Source: Bellilinea sp034411135 (lineage in GTDB: Bacteria > Chloroflexota > Anaerolineae > Anaerolineales > Anaerolineaceae). Taken from it: a stretch of 64,000 bases of DNA. Numbering within the stretch: the stretch's first letter is position 1; each line of letters starts with the position of its first letter. Below, one piece after another: positions 6,431 through 15,611 of the stretch. The stretch spans positions 28,968 through 92,967 of the forward strand of contig DAOUMN010000059.1 of assembly GCA_034411135.1 (NCBI GenBank). The letters are read 5' to 3'. The notes under the pieces are model-generated. The model saw nothing but the letters and a program-made list of their open reading frames with translations, made no database searches and was not told the DNA's origin. A program made the translations under genes and the position numbers.

Positions 6431-8992
6431 TTAACCCGCACCGGATGATCCACCACCCCCGCCGCCCCCACCGTTGGAGCCACCGCTTGCATCCGCTGTC
6501 GAAGTGACAATCACCGCGGTCAGAATACTGCTGTCAATGTCCCCACCGGCTGCCGAATGCGCCCAGGTGAGCAGGGTGCTCAACCCCCGGTCGCGGAAGG
6601 CTTTAACCCAACGGTCGCCCAACCCAAATGCTACCGCATAAGGCAAGAAGGCTTCCAGCCATTCACTCTGAAGCAAATTCTGGTTCTCCCGTTTGGTCAG
6701 GTTTTTGATATAGTCCTGAAAAGCCCGCCAGCGTTCGCGGCGAACCATACCCGCCGGGGTAAGCACGGCTAACTGCGCGGCAGTGACCCAGCCCAGCAGC
6801 GCAGTGATCATCAATCCCAAACCAGCCCCAACCAGAATGATGCCAGCCAGTGCCGCGGATGCCGTTCCAATCAGTACAAGCCCGCCAATACCAAGCAAAA
6901 AAGCCAGGAAAAACAACGCCGTTGCCCAAATGTTCAATTGCTGGCGCAAGCGGACGTTTTTATCGAAAATCATCCCTTGCTGGATCAACTCATCCTGCAG
7001 GGTGCGATTGAAGGCACTCAGATGATGAGCCATTTTTTGCCCGAACACGCTCAAATAATGCCCGCCACGCCGTCCGGACACCTTCGGGTCGAACAGTAAA
7101 TTCGCCACATAAGCTTGATGAGGTTGTGTCATAACCTCCTTGTCAACTTTGCGAACCTCGAAATCGCGTGCTTTGAACAAACCGCCGCTCTCCCGAAAAT
7201 CGAGGGTGATCCGACCCCGCCGAGCCATATCCAACACAATTCCAAAAGCTTGTAGGATCGTGCCACGTCCGTTGTTGACCAGAAACGAAGCCGCTGCTGG
7301 CGAAAGATCATCCGGCGGACTGCTGAGTGTGCCGGGTGGAATGGACAGCGGCGCTTCAACGAAGTTTGCGCGCCGTACCCGCAAGAAGACACCAAACGCG
7401 ACGATAGCGATCAACGCTGCCAGAGCGCCCGCATAGGGCAATCCGCCAACTACCTGGCGGTTGCGTTCGATCTGCACCGACTGCCAGCCTGGCGGCTGCT
7501 GAATCAACACACCCGGCGGAAACTGGACTTCAAGCACCAGTGACTCATTGGCAGGAATATCCCGCAGGTGAAAAGCCATTCCTTCCTCTTCAGGCTGCGC
7601 CTGGCTCTCGCGACCGCGCAACAGCGGATCGGTCAGCGGCTGGACGCCGGCAGGGTACACCACGCGAATTTCACTGGAGCGGATCACATACTCGTGATCG
7701 ATCGGGATCACTTGCCATACCAGGCTGTCACGCTGGTTTGCCTGGCGCAGGTTGCCCGTCACCCGGTAGGTCAATTCGAATATCCGGCTGGCATCGCGAG
7801 TTGGCTCGAAATGCCAGGTAATTTCGATGGAATCCCCATCCTCGACCACCTCCGCCTGCCCTGGCTGGCTGCCGCGCTCCAGCATCTGACCGTCCATGCG
7901 CACTGCCAATACTTGCAGGGAGTCAAGCTCATTTTTTGTGATGTCGCGATAGGCAAAGGTGTAGTCTCCACCTTCGAAGCGGAACACCACCATTTCAGTC
8001 ACCAGCAAGTCGCCATTTTGTTGCACATCCACACGCACATCAAAGCGCTCGGCGTAATAGGATTTGGCTGCAACAGGTTGGGTGAGCATTGCAGCAATCC
8101 CCATCGCCACCAATAAGGCAGGCACGGTTTTTACCACCCGGTCGCTGCGTAATACGCGAAGGAGCAAAAGGTACACTGCCGCCAGCACAGCGAATACCGC
8201 CAGTCCAACCACCGGATCGTATTTTTGGATGGTAAAGAATGCCGGTGAGGGGATCGCCGAGCTGGGAAAGGTGACGAAGATTGCGGCGTACAGGTTATTG
8301 GCGGCGTGCAAACCGAGCGCCAGTTCTAATCCCTGGCTGCGCAGGGTTATCCACCCGAGTAGCAACCCAATCCCCAGGTAAAACGGCATGGTCAGCCAGA
8401 AGCCATACTCCCCCACCTCCGGGTTAGCGACGTGCAGCAAAGCGAAAAACAGTGAAGGCACAATCAACGGCAACGCGATATTTTTACCAAACCCTCCCAT
8501 CCACTGAGTCAGGTAGCCACGGAAGAATATTTCCTCGGTCGATGTTTGCAATGGGATAAGCAGCAGCGCAATGACAAAATAGGGTAACGATTGTAGTGGG
8601 TCGAAGGTCCAGCGGTAATTCCCCGGCTGAAGAATTGAGAGCACCACATCCGAGAGGGCTGTTAATCCGAACCACAGCGCGGCGGAGAGAAACAATTTTC
8701 CCCAATCAAATTGCCCCTCGGGACGAAAGAGGGTTTTGACCGGACGCCCGTGCAGCCAACGCACTCCGGCAAGTACCGTTGTCGCCGCGAAAGGGAAAGG
8801 GATCAACGCAAGCAGCAACCACGAAAGGGGTGAAAACTGGTTGATGTCCGTGGTTTGTTCGATCAGAATAAATGGGATTACCGCAACAACCTGCACAGCC
8901 AGCGTTACAAAGACCACAGCCAAAACGACAAGCAGATAGCGCCAGATCTGGTTGTTCCCCTGGCGGGCAGCCTCAAGGTATGCGTTGTTCAT
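6431..8992 (-). CDS. CPBP-family intramembrane protease fused to a DUF2207 membrane domain
   Basis: A 853-residue protein with two distinct parts. The first ~290 residues are a polytopic CPBP (CAAX protease/bacteriocin-processing) domain. The three catalytic motifs are present: EEIFFRGYL (EExxxR) near residue 150, FALLHVANP (FxxxH) and LHAANN (HxxxN). The second part is a DUF2207-type module. It has an extracytoplasmic beta-rich region with the YAERFDVRVDVQQNGDL opening and FRFEGGDYTFAYRDI, then a membrane segment, a cytoplasmic wing with LV.NGRGT, two more membrane helices and a Gly-rich tail typical of DUF2207 proteins. The start at 8992 (ATG after GAGGATC) gives MNNAYLEAARQGNN; ATG at 9028 is an alternative. 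Fusion of these two usually separate families is unusual. The DUF2207 function is unknown, so a proteolytic role for the whole is inference. Confidence 0.85.
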   Translation of the reverse strand: MNNAYLEAARQGNNQIWRYLLVVLAVVFVTLAVQVVAVIPFILIEQTTDINQFSPLSWLLLALIPFPFAATTVLAGVRWLHGRPVKTLFRPEGQFDWGKLFLSAALWFGLTALSDVVLSILQPGNYRWTFDPLQSLPYFVIALLLIPLQTSTEEIFFRGYLTQWMGGFGKNIALPLIVPSLFFALLHVANPEVGEYGFWLTMPFYLGIGLLLGWITLRSQGLELALGLHAANNLYAAIFVTFPSSAIPSPAFFTIQKYDPVVGLAVFAVLAAVYLLLLRVLRSDRVVKTVPALLVAMGIAAMLTQPVAAKSYYAERFDVRVDVQQNGDLLVTEMVVFRFEGGDYTFAYRDITKNELDSLQVLAVRMDGQMLERGSQPGQAEVVEDGDSIEITWHFEPTRDASRIFELTYRVTGNLRQANQRDSLVWQVIPIDHEYVIRSSEIRVVYPAGVQPLTDPLLRGRESQAQPEEEGMAFHLRDIPANESLVLEVQFPPGVLIQQPPGWQSVQIERNRQVVGGLPYAGALAALIAIVAFGVFLRVRRANFVEAPLSIPPGTLSSPPDDLSPAAASFLVNNGRGTILQAFGIVLDMARRGRITLDFRESGGLFKARDFEVRKVDKEVMTQPHQAYVANLLFDPKVSGRRGGHYLSVFGQKMAHHLSAFNRTLQDELIQQGMIFDKNVRLRQQLNIWATALFFLAFLLGIGGLVLIGTASAALAGIILVGAGLGLMITALLGWVTAAQLAVLTPAGMVRRERWRAFQDYIKNLTKRENQNLLQSEWLEAFLPYAVAFGLGDRWVKAFRDRGLSTLLTWAHSAAGGDIDSSILTAVIVTSTADASGGSNGGGGGGGGSSGAG

Positions 8993-9164
8993 TCTTATGA
9001 TCCTCATCGTATGTTCCGTGAAGCGCATATGATCTCCCCGGAACGAGCAATTGGAGAATGCATGGCTCACACCCAATTGCCAGAAACATAGAAAGTCCTA
9101 CAAAAATGGGCGTATTTAGGTTCATAAACTGAAACCAAACATCCTTCAAAATTATATCGAATTT

Positions 9165-9539
9165 TCAGGTGTCCTGGCGGGCTGGTATTGCCAGTTCCTC
9201 CTCCAACAAGGCAGGTTCGATCTCATAACGCGCTGCCACCGCGCGGTAATGTTTTTCGACAATTCCCGCCACCAGCCGAGTTTCGACCACCCGAATCGCA
9301 CCGCACTGCTCCAACAGGCTGAAGTGATAGTACAACCGGTTTGGCGGAATGTCCATTTCCCGCGCTACCTGGCGGATGGTACAGGTTTCAGCAATCAACC
9401 TGCGCAGTACGTTCAGCCGCAAGCGCGAAACCAAAACCTTCATAGTTTGCAGATTACGGACATAAAAAATGGAATCGGGTTGGCTGTTCTGGCTCATATT
9501 CCACACAGTTTTTGGGATGTAAAATATTTTTGAATTCAT
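9165..9539 (-). CDS. Winged helix-turn-helix regulator (ArsR-like)
   Basis: A 124-residue DNA-binding protein. The core from about residue 25 reads as an ArsR-type winged helix: LRLNVLRRLI, then an HTH of TIRQVAREMDIPPNRLYYHFSLLEQ and the wing CGAIRVVETR. The signature LYYHF..LE..G is close to that of helix-turn-helix proteins annotated as ArsR family. There are no clustered Cys/His residues for metal sensing. A second ATG at 9497 is a possible start; neither has a strong ribosome site. It lies upstream of, and on the same strand as, the CPBP-DUF2207 gene with a 172-base gap, and divergent from the degenerate methylase gene, so it may control either. Confidence 0.75.
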   Translation of the reverse strand: MNSKIFYIPKTVWNMSQNSQPDSIFYVRNLQTMKVLVSRLRLNVLRRLIAETCTIRQVAREMDIPPNRLYYHFSLLEQCGAIRVVETRLVAGIVEKHYRAVAARYEIEPALLEEELAIPARQDT

Positions 9540-9680
9540 TGTAACGAGCGTTGATTTAATTCATTTCAAGAACAAGTTAAGAACGGGTTAAAGAACGGCA
9601 GTCACTCCGACCGGCATTGGTCTGACCGTTTTCCATAGCCTCTGGTTTTTTAAGGTTGAAATCGTTATACTCATTTCAGG

Positions 9681-11924
9681 ATGAATCCGCTCGAACAAGC
9701 CTTCGTTACCGGACAAGGTGCCCCGCCTTCTTATCCGTTGGGACGTTATTTGCCGCTTTTGCCCGCTGGGATGGTTTCCGCCTGGCTGCAGGCGAACGTT
9801 GCGCCCGGCAGCTGGGTGCTCGACCCAATTGGCGCACACCCGCAACTGTCATTGGAAGCTGCCCGCGCCGGTTACCGCATCCTGATTGCCAGCAACAACC
9901 CGGTGCTCAGTTTTCTACTCGAAACCCTCGCCGCCGCGCCGCCGCGCGCCGAGTTTGAAGCTGCCCTGGCGGCGCTTGCATCCAGCAAACACGGTGAAGA
10001 ACGCCTGGAACGCTACATCCAGTCGCTCTATTTGACCAGTTGCGCCGCTTGCGGCAGCAGCATGCCTGCTCAGGCATTCATCTGGCAAAAAGAGCCACTC
10101 CAGCCAATCCGGCGCATTTACCAATGCCGTGCCTGCGGTGACGAAGGCGAACGTCCCGTCACGTCCCAAGACCTGGATCGGCTGGCGCTGTTCGGCAGCG
10201 ATGTGCTGCACCGCTCACGAGCCCTGGCGCGGGTGGTGGCGGAGAACGCCCCTCAACAGAAAGAACAGGTCGAGGAAGCCCTCAAAACCTACCTTCCGCG
10301 TCCACTTAACATCCTGACCACGCTGATTAACAAAACTGATACGCTTCAAATTTCAGCCGAGCGCCGCAAATTACTCACCGCACTACTCATTCAGGTGTGC
10401 GACGAAGCCAATACCCTCTGGCAATACCCCTCCACCCGCCCACGCCCGCGCCAGCTGACCGTACCAGCTCAATTTCGCGAAAACAACCTGTGGCTGGCGC
10501 TGGAAAACGCCCTTGCATTCTGGGATCAGAAGGCTGTTCCTGTTCCCCTCAGCATCTACCCGCAGGCGCCCGGCGCGGCGGGCATTTGCCTGTTTCGCGG
10601 ACGGGTCAATGCGCTGTTGCCACTCGCAGAAGGCATCCAACCGGCAGCATTGATCAGCGTGCTGCCGCGCCCCAACCAGGCATTCTGGACTCTTTGCGCG
10701 CTGTGGTCGGGCTGGTTATGGGGACGCGATGCAGTGCAGCCACTGCGCGGCGCGCTGGAACGCCGCCGTTACGACTGGCACTGGATGGCGCAAGCCGTCC
10801 ACCGTGCCCTCTCCGGACTACACCGCGGATTGAAAGAATCCACCCCCTTCTTCGCACTTGTTCCGGAAGCCATGCCCGGCTTTCTGCTGTCTGCGTTTAC
10901 CGCCCCGCTCATCGCCGGTTTTAACCTGGCTGGCTTTGCGCTCGATTCCGAGAGCGAGCTGGCACAGTTCCACTGGAAGGCAGATACACACACTTCTGCT
11001 TCTGTACGTTCCAGCCCAAAACCACTGCTCGATCACGCCATAACCAGTCACCTGCAGGAACGCGGCGAACCCGCCCGTTACCTGCCCTTGTTTGCCGCCG
11101 CGCTTACCGCGCTCAGCCATCAAGGGCTACTCCCTCGGCAGGTGAATGCATTAAGCTCGGATTTGCTCACCCGCACCCAGGCAATCCTGGCAGACGTACT
11201 GGAAGATCGCACTCGTTTTACCCGGTTTACTGCACGCCAGCAATCCGAAGAGGGTGGCTATTGGTGGCTGGCTCAACCCTCCGCCGCGTCTTCGCCGCTT
11301 GCTGACCGGGTGGAAAGGGAAATCGTCACCCTGCTGACACAATACGAAACCGTCAGCCGTGAGCGCATCCATCTTGCCCTTTTCCCGCTGTTCCCTGGTC
11401 TACTCACCCCGCCAATGGAGATCATCCAAGCCGTGCTCGAATCGTATGCCGAGCCCGTCCCCGGTCAAGAAGATACGTGGCAGCTGCGCGCCGAGGACGC
11501 CCCGGCGCAGCGCCGCGCGGATTTAAACCACGCCCGCAGTGGATTGAAAGTCCTGGCAGAGAAGATGGGTTACACCTTCGGCGAAAACGAAACCCTCACC
11601 TGGTACGCGGTTGACGGCAAACCGGTGTACCAGTTTCATTTGCTCGCCAGTAGCATTATCAGCAAGATCATCTTTCAGCCCCAGCCGCTGCCGCCGCGCC
11701 GCTGCGTGCTCGTCCTGCCGGGCGGGCGCACCGGTCTGCTGGGAGTTAAACTGCGCCGCGACCCGCATCTGAATGCAGTCTTCGAGCAAGGCTGGCGGCT
11801 GCTCAAATTCCGCCATTTGCGCCAATTGACCGAACGTGAGCGCATCAGTCCTACGCTGTGGGAAGAACTGTTGGACGGCGACCCCCCGCACTGGGATGAC
11901 GCCGTCCAGATTGCCATGTTTTGA
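9681..11924 (+). CDS. DNA-methylase-like protein with zinc ribbon and degenerate catalytic motifs
   Basis: A 747-residue protein without a clear published name. The N-terminus carries VLDPIGAHPQLSLEAARAGYRILIASNNP (split by a bend near residue 55), which mirrors the SAM-binding motif I of adenine-specific DNA methylases (LDPFAGSGT..EA...G....G.D.NP), but the FxGxG core is changed. A four-cysteine zinc ribbon follows (Cys121, 124, 149, 152). Near residue 330 the stretch SVLPRPNQAFWTLCALWSGW aligns with the catalytic TDPPY.N..FW.LS.LW.GWL region of the same family, but the D-P-P-Y tetrad is replaced by LPRP. The protein is therefore probably a non-catalytic descendant. The start at 9681 has little leader: a TATACT box is at 9666-9671. 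It ends 3 bases from the convergent PBP1A stop. Function unknown; nucleic-acid binding is the best guess. Confidence 0.7.
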   Translation: MNPLEQAFVTGQGAPPSYPLGRYLPLLPAGMVSAWLQANVAPGSWVLDPIGAHPQLSLEAARAGYRILIASNNPVLSFLLETLAAAPPRAEFEAALAALASSKHGEERLERYIQSLYLTSCAACGSSMPAQAFIWQKEPLQPIRRIYQCRACGDEGERPVTSQDLDRLALFGSDVLHRSRALARVVAENAPQQKEQVEEALKTYLPRPLNILTTLINKTDTLQISAERRKLLTALLIQVCDEANTLWQYPSTRPRPRQLTVPAQFRENNLWLALENALAFWDQKAVPVPLSIYPQAPGAAGICLFRGRVNALLPLAEGIQPAALISVLPRPNQAFWTLCALWSGWLWGRDAVQPLRGALERRRYDWHWMAQAVHRALSGLHRGLKESTPFFALVPEAMPGFLLSAFTAPLIAGFNLAGFALDSESELAQFHWKADTHTSASVRSSPKPLLDHAITSHLQERGEPARYLPLFAAALTALSHQGLLPRQVNALSSDLLTRTQAILADVLEDRTRFTRFTARQQSEEGGYWWLAQPSAASSPLADRVEREIVTLLTQYETVSRERIHLALFPLFPGLLTPPMEIIQAVLESYAEPVPGQEDTWQLRAEDAPAQRRADLNHARSGLKVLAEKMGYTFGENETLTWYAVDGKPVYQFHLLASSIISKIIFQPQPLPPRRCVLVLPGGRTGLLGVKLRRDPHLNAVFEQGWRLLKFRHLRQLTERERISPTLWEELLDGDPPHWDDAVQIAMF

Positions 11925-11927
11925 TAC

Positions 11928-14900
11928 CTACGGGGTGGTTGCCGTTGTAGGGCTGACCGTCGGGGTGATGGTTGGCGGCAGAGGAGTCTGAGTAACCGTC
12001 GGGGTTAATGTGCTGGTGGGTGTCGCCGTTGCGGTCGGCGTGACGGTTACCGTGGGGGTCGGTGTCGGTGTAGACGTCGGCACCTGGATATTGAGGTGCA
12101 AGGTGCGGATAGCATACGTGTCGCGGTCGCTGTTTAGCACAATCCGCAAGGTCACCCTACCCGCAGGAATATCACTCAGGTCCCAATCGGTCAGGAATTG
12201 CGGCTGGTCGGATTGGGGTCCACCACGGTAGATGACTTCCCATTCTGCCGGGTTATTGCCCAACCCGTATTCCAGACGGTAATCGTCATAGGGTTCGGGC
12301 ACTTTGATGAGTGCGTAGATTTCGAGCGGAGAGCGGGTGATGGTCTGATCTTCACTCAATCCAGCAAACAGAATCAACGGGCGCTGGTCATTGGCAGTGC
12401 ATTCGCGCTGCGGCGTGAAGAAAATTGGCTGTTGGAAGCCCATCTGTTCTGCCCAACGCTGCCCTTCTCCCGTCTCAAGGATCCAGCGCACCGCGCTGGG
12501 ATCGGTGACGTTGAGGGCAAATTTTTCCTCGACGAAATCAGCGCAAGAGGACGAAGCCAGCAAGCCGGTCCAGGTATCGATGCGCACGCGTTTCCACAAG
12601 TCGTCTTCTTTAGGTAGCGGCGTTTGATCGTAGGCAAAGATCTCGTTGCGCTGCAGTGGACAAAATTCGGATGGTTCTGTGCCGGAAACGGCACAGATCA
12701 CCCGGTCGATCACCCCTGCCGGGCGGATGAAGGCACTGGGGTTGCCGCCGGTGACTTGCTGAATAGCTGTGCGCATAAAGTTCGACCAGATTGGCGCTGC
12801 TCCGCTCAAGCCGGTTGTGTCGACCATGGGGGTGTAATCGGCGTTGCCAATCCACACTCCTACAGCGAGGTCGGGGGTATAGCCGACTGTCCAGTTGTCC
12901 CGAAAATCATTGGTCGTGCCGGTCTTGGCGGCTGCCGGAAAACCCAGGTTGAGCACGGAATCGACGCCGAACATCGGGGCACGGGCTTGATTGTCCGATA
13001 GAATCGAGTTGATCAAATAGGCGTGTTCCGGGCGAATGACCTGATCACCTGCTGGCGGGTTGTATTCATATACGGTTTTACCTTGGAAATCGACAATCTT
13101 TGTAATCGCCACCGGAGGTACCAGGCGCCCGCCGTTGGCAAATACGCTGTAAGCGCCGGTCAACTCAATCAAGGAAACATCGCCGCCGCCCAGGGTAAGC
13201 GAAAGTCCGTAATCCGGGCGGGTCAGGGTGGTTATGCCCATGCGACGGGCAAAACTGACCAGACCTTCCTGCGCTGGCGTGGAGGGGTTGTCATAAATAC
13301 CCACAAATTGCAACGCCTTGACCGCCGGAATATTATAAGAATTTGCCAATGCTTCGCGCACCGTCACCGGTCCGTGAAATCGTCCATCATAATTGACCGG
13401 ACGGTACGGTTCGCGCTGATCGTTCGGGTCGCCGGAGGGCGGAAATTCGCTCGGCACATCCCAAATCAGCGTGGAAGGCGTCCAGCCCTTCTCGAAGGCT
13501 GCCGCGTAGGTCAGCGGCTTGATCGCCGAACCCGGCTGGCGCGGACTGGTAGCCATATTGACCTGCCCAGAAATGGCGGCGTTGTAAAAATCGGGCGAAC
13601 CGACCATCGCCAAAATCTCACCGGTTGATGGGCGCAGCGCGATCAGCGCGCCATTGGTAGCGTTGTTGTTTGCCATTTGCGCAACCTGCTCTCGCACCAA
13701 CCGTTCGGCGGTTTCCTGCAAGGCAGGATCCAGCGTCGTATATACGGTAAAGCCGGATCGATAGATTGTGTTTGGGTCGTAGCGTTCTTCCAATTGAGCA
13801 CGGACAAAATCCACCCAGTGCGGGAAACGGTACACCTGGCGAGCAGGTTGAAAGGTATAATTTTCGATCTCGCGCACAGCTTCCGCGGCAGCCTGCGCAT
13901 CCACGCACACCGGGCGCAGCGAAGTGCTCACGTCGATACAGTTGCGTTCGTTGCTCAGTTCGTACATCAGAACAATCACTGTGCGGAAACGATTCAGCGT
14001 TGCCTCGCGGTTGGTTTCGATGTCGTAGATCGCCGGTGACTGCGGGATGCCAGCCAGGAAAGCCGCCTGACCCAGGGTCAGTTTGTCGGCGGTAGTATTG
14101 AAATAGGTCTCCGCAGCGGCTTCGACACCATACGCCAGCTTACCGTAGTAATTTTCGTTTAGATACAGTTCAAGAATCTCTTCCTTGCTGTAACGGCGGG
14201 TGATTTCGGCTGCCAGGACAATTTCGCGTGCCTTACGGTCCACCGTGCGCTCAAAGCGTTCCTCGGGACCGAGCAGCAATCCGCGCGCCAGCTGCTGGGT
14301 AATGGTCGATGCGCCGGAAACCACCTCGCCGCTGGTGTAGTTTTGCACCAATGCACGCGCTATCGCCCAGGGATCAAAACCCGGATGTGTGTAAAAATCC
14401 TTATCCTCGGTGGCAATGGTTGCCGCAATCAGGTAGGGGGAAATCCGTTCCAGCGGGACATACGTGCGCCGCCCGGCGTTTGGGTCAATGATTTCATAGA
14501 TCAGGTTGCCGTTACGGTCGAGCAGACGGGTAGTCTCGAACTGGGATGCTTTGCCACGCAAATCTTCTACGCTGGGCAGGCTGGCAGCCAGGGTGAAGTA
14601 GCGCACCACCACCAGTGAACCCGCCAGCACCAATAAAATGACAACTACGAACAAGAATCCGATCATCAGGCGCAACATGCAACTGAGCGGCTTTTTCCAT
14701 GGATTCCCGTTCGGCTGGGAGGGCGGCGAAATGCTGCCCGTCGTTTTTGGTGGAACAGGTGACACAGGTCTGCCCACCGGCGCCGGGCGGCTGGCGCGAG
14801 TTATCTGGCTAGAGCCACTGGTGGTTGGCTTGCGCCCGGGCTGCTGTGAGGGCGCGTTGTATGCGGCGGGGGTCACCCGGGTGGCTTCGACATCCACCTC

Positions 14901-15476
14901 GTCCACACGGCGCGGCAAGGCTGTCTCACCGCCATAAGGAGGCGGTGGCGGAGCTTGTTTTCCCGGCTGGCTGGCGCGGGTTTCTTCCACGCCACTGGTA
15001 AATGGCGCCGCGCTTGGGCGGGTTTGTGCGCCTGCCTCATCCTCTGTTTCAGGTGGCGAAGCGTCCAGCCCTTCCCCATACCAGCCGCCGGTGGCTTCCG
15101 GTTCGCCGGTTGGATGACGCGAAAGGGCAGCGGTATCCAGTTCGCTCCCCTCGTGTTCGATCTGCTCCAGCTCCTCGCTGAACCAGCCAGCGGTTTCCTC
15201 CGGCACGCCGGTTGGGTGGCGTTCGCTCACGGACGGCTCTGTCGCCGCTTCTTTTTTTTCATCCGCCATGTGTACGGGTTCGGTTTCTTCCTGGGGTAGT
15301 TCGGTTTTTTTAGGTTCACCGGGCAGCGGTGGCAACGGTCCTGTGCCGCCCTTCAACACGGAAGGATCACCATCCTGCGCCGACGAAACCAGTCGCCGCA
15401 ACCGTTCACCTGGCTGGGTCGGTTGCGTATTTTCGCTGGAATTTGAATCCTGGGGTTGTTTCTGTTCTTCGGTCAT
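11928..15476 (-). CDS. Penicillin-binding protein 1A (bifunctional transglycosylase/transpeptidase)
   Basis: A class A PBP of about 1182 residues that polymerises and crosslinks peptidoglycan outside the membrane. A ~260-residue disordered cytoplasmic region contains two near-copies of an RHPTG.PE.T.GW motif. One membrane helix lies near 262-290. The GT51 glycosyltransferase domain has TEDKDFYTHPG, QLARGLLLG and EILELYLNENYYG. The transpeptidase domain has the active serine in PGSAIKP near 650, SYN and KTGTTNDFRDNW near 850. The C-terminus is a beta-rich domain (LYALIKVPEPYDDYRLEYG-like) followed by a Pro/Thr repeat tail. ATG at 15476 is preferred for ribosome-site spacing (AGGA 9 bases upstream); ATG at 15482 is also possible. 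It is convergent with the methylase-like gene and divergent from the glycosidase. Confidence 0.95.
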   Translation of the reverse strand: MTEEQKQPQDSNSSENTQPTQPGERLRRLVSSAQDGDPSVLKGGTGPLPPLPGEPKKTELPQEETEPVHMADEKKEAATEPSVSERHPTGVPEETAGWFSEELEQIEHEGSELDTAALSRHPTGEPEATGGWYGEGLDASPPETEDEAGAQTRPSAAPFTSGVEETRASQPGKQAPPPPPYGGETALPRRVDEVDVEATRVTPAAYNAPSQQPGRKPTTSGSSQITRASRPAPVGRPVSPVPPKTTGSISPPSQPNGNPWKKPLSCMLRLMIGFLFVVVILLVLAGSLVVVRYFTLAASLPSVEDLRGKASQFETTRLLDRNGNLIYEIIDPNAGRRTYVPLERISPYLIAATIATEDKDFYTHPGFDPWAIARALVQNYTSGEVVSGASTITQQLARGLLLGPEERFERTVDRKAREIVLAAEITRRYSKEEILELYLNENYYGKLAYGVEAAAETYFNTTADKLTLGQAAFLAGIPQSPAIYDIETNREATLNRFRTVIVLMYELSNERNCIDVSTSLRPVCVDAQAAAEAVREIENYTFQPARQVYRFPHWVDFVRAQLEERYDPNTIYRSGFTVYTTLDPALQETAERLVREQVAQMANNNATNGALIALRPSTGEILAMVGSPDFYNAAISGQVNMATSPRQPGSAIKPLTYAAAFEKGWTPSTLIWDVPSEFPPSGDPNDQREPYRPVNYDGRFHGPVTVREALANSYNIPAVKALQFVGIYDNPSTPAQEGLVSFARRMGITTLTRPDYGLSLTLGGGDVSLIELTGAYSVFANGGRLVPPVAITKIVDFQGKTVYEYNPPAGDQVIRPEHAYLINSILSDNQARAPMFGVDSVLNLGFPAAAKTGTTNDFRDNWTVGYTPDLAVGVWIGNADYTPMVDTTGLSGAAPIWSNFMRTAIQQVTGGNPSAFIRPAGVIDRVICAVSGTEPSEFCPLQRNEIFAYDQTPLPKEDDLWKRVRIDTWTGLLASSSCADFVEEKFALNVTDPSAVRWILETGEGQRWAEQMGFQQPIFFTPQRECTANDQRPLILFAGLSEDQTITRSPLEIYALIKVPEPYDDYRLEYGLGNNPAEWEVIYRGGPQSDQPQFLTDWDLSDIPAGRVTLRIVLNSDRDTYAIRTLHLNIQVPTSTPTPTPTVTVTPTATATPTSTLTPTVTQTPLPPTITPTVSPTTATTP

Positions 15477-15611
15477 GGGCATAGTTCCTGAAAGTGCGGC
15501 AAAAACGCCAAGCCATCATCCAACCTGGATAGGCTGCAAGCATTGTACCAGATTCGTTTCATTTTCATTCTAGCATAAATGAATCCCTGCCAAGTCAGGT
15601 AAAATCTAAGC

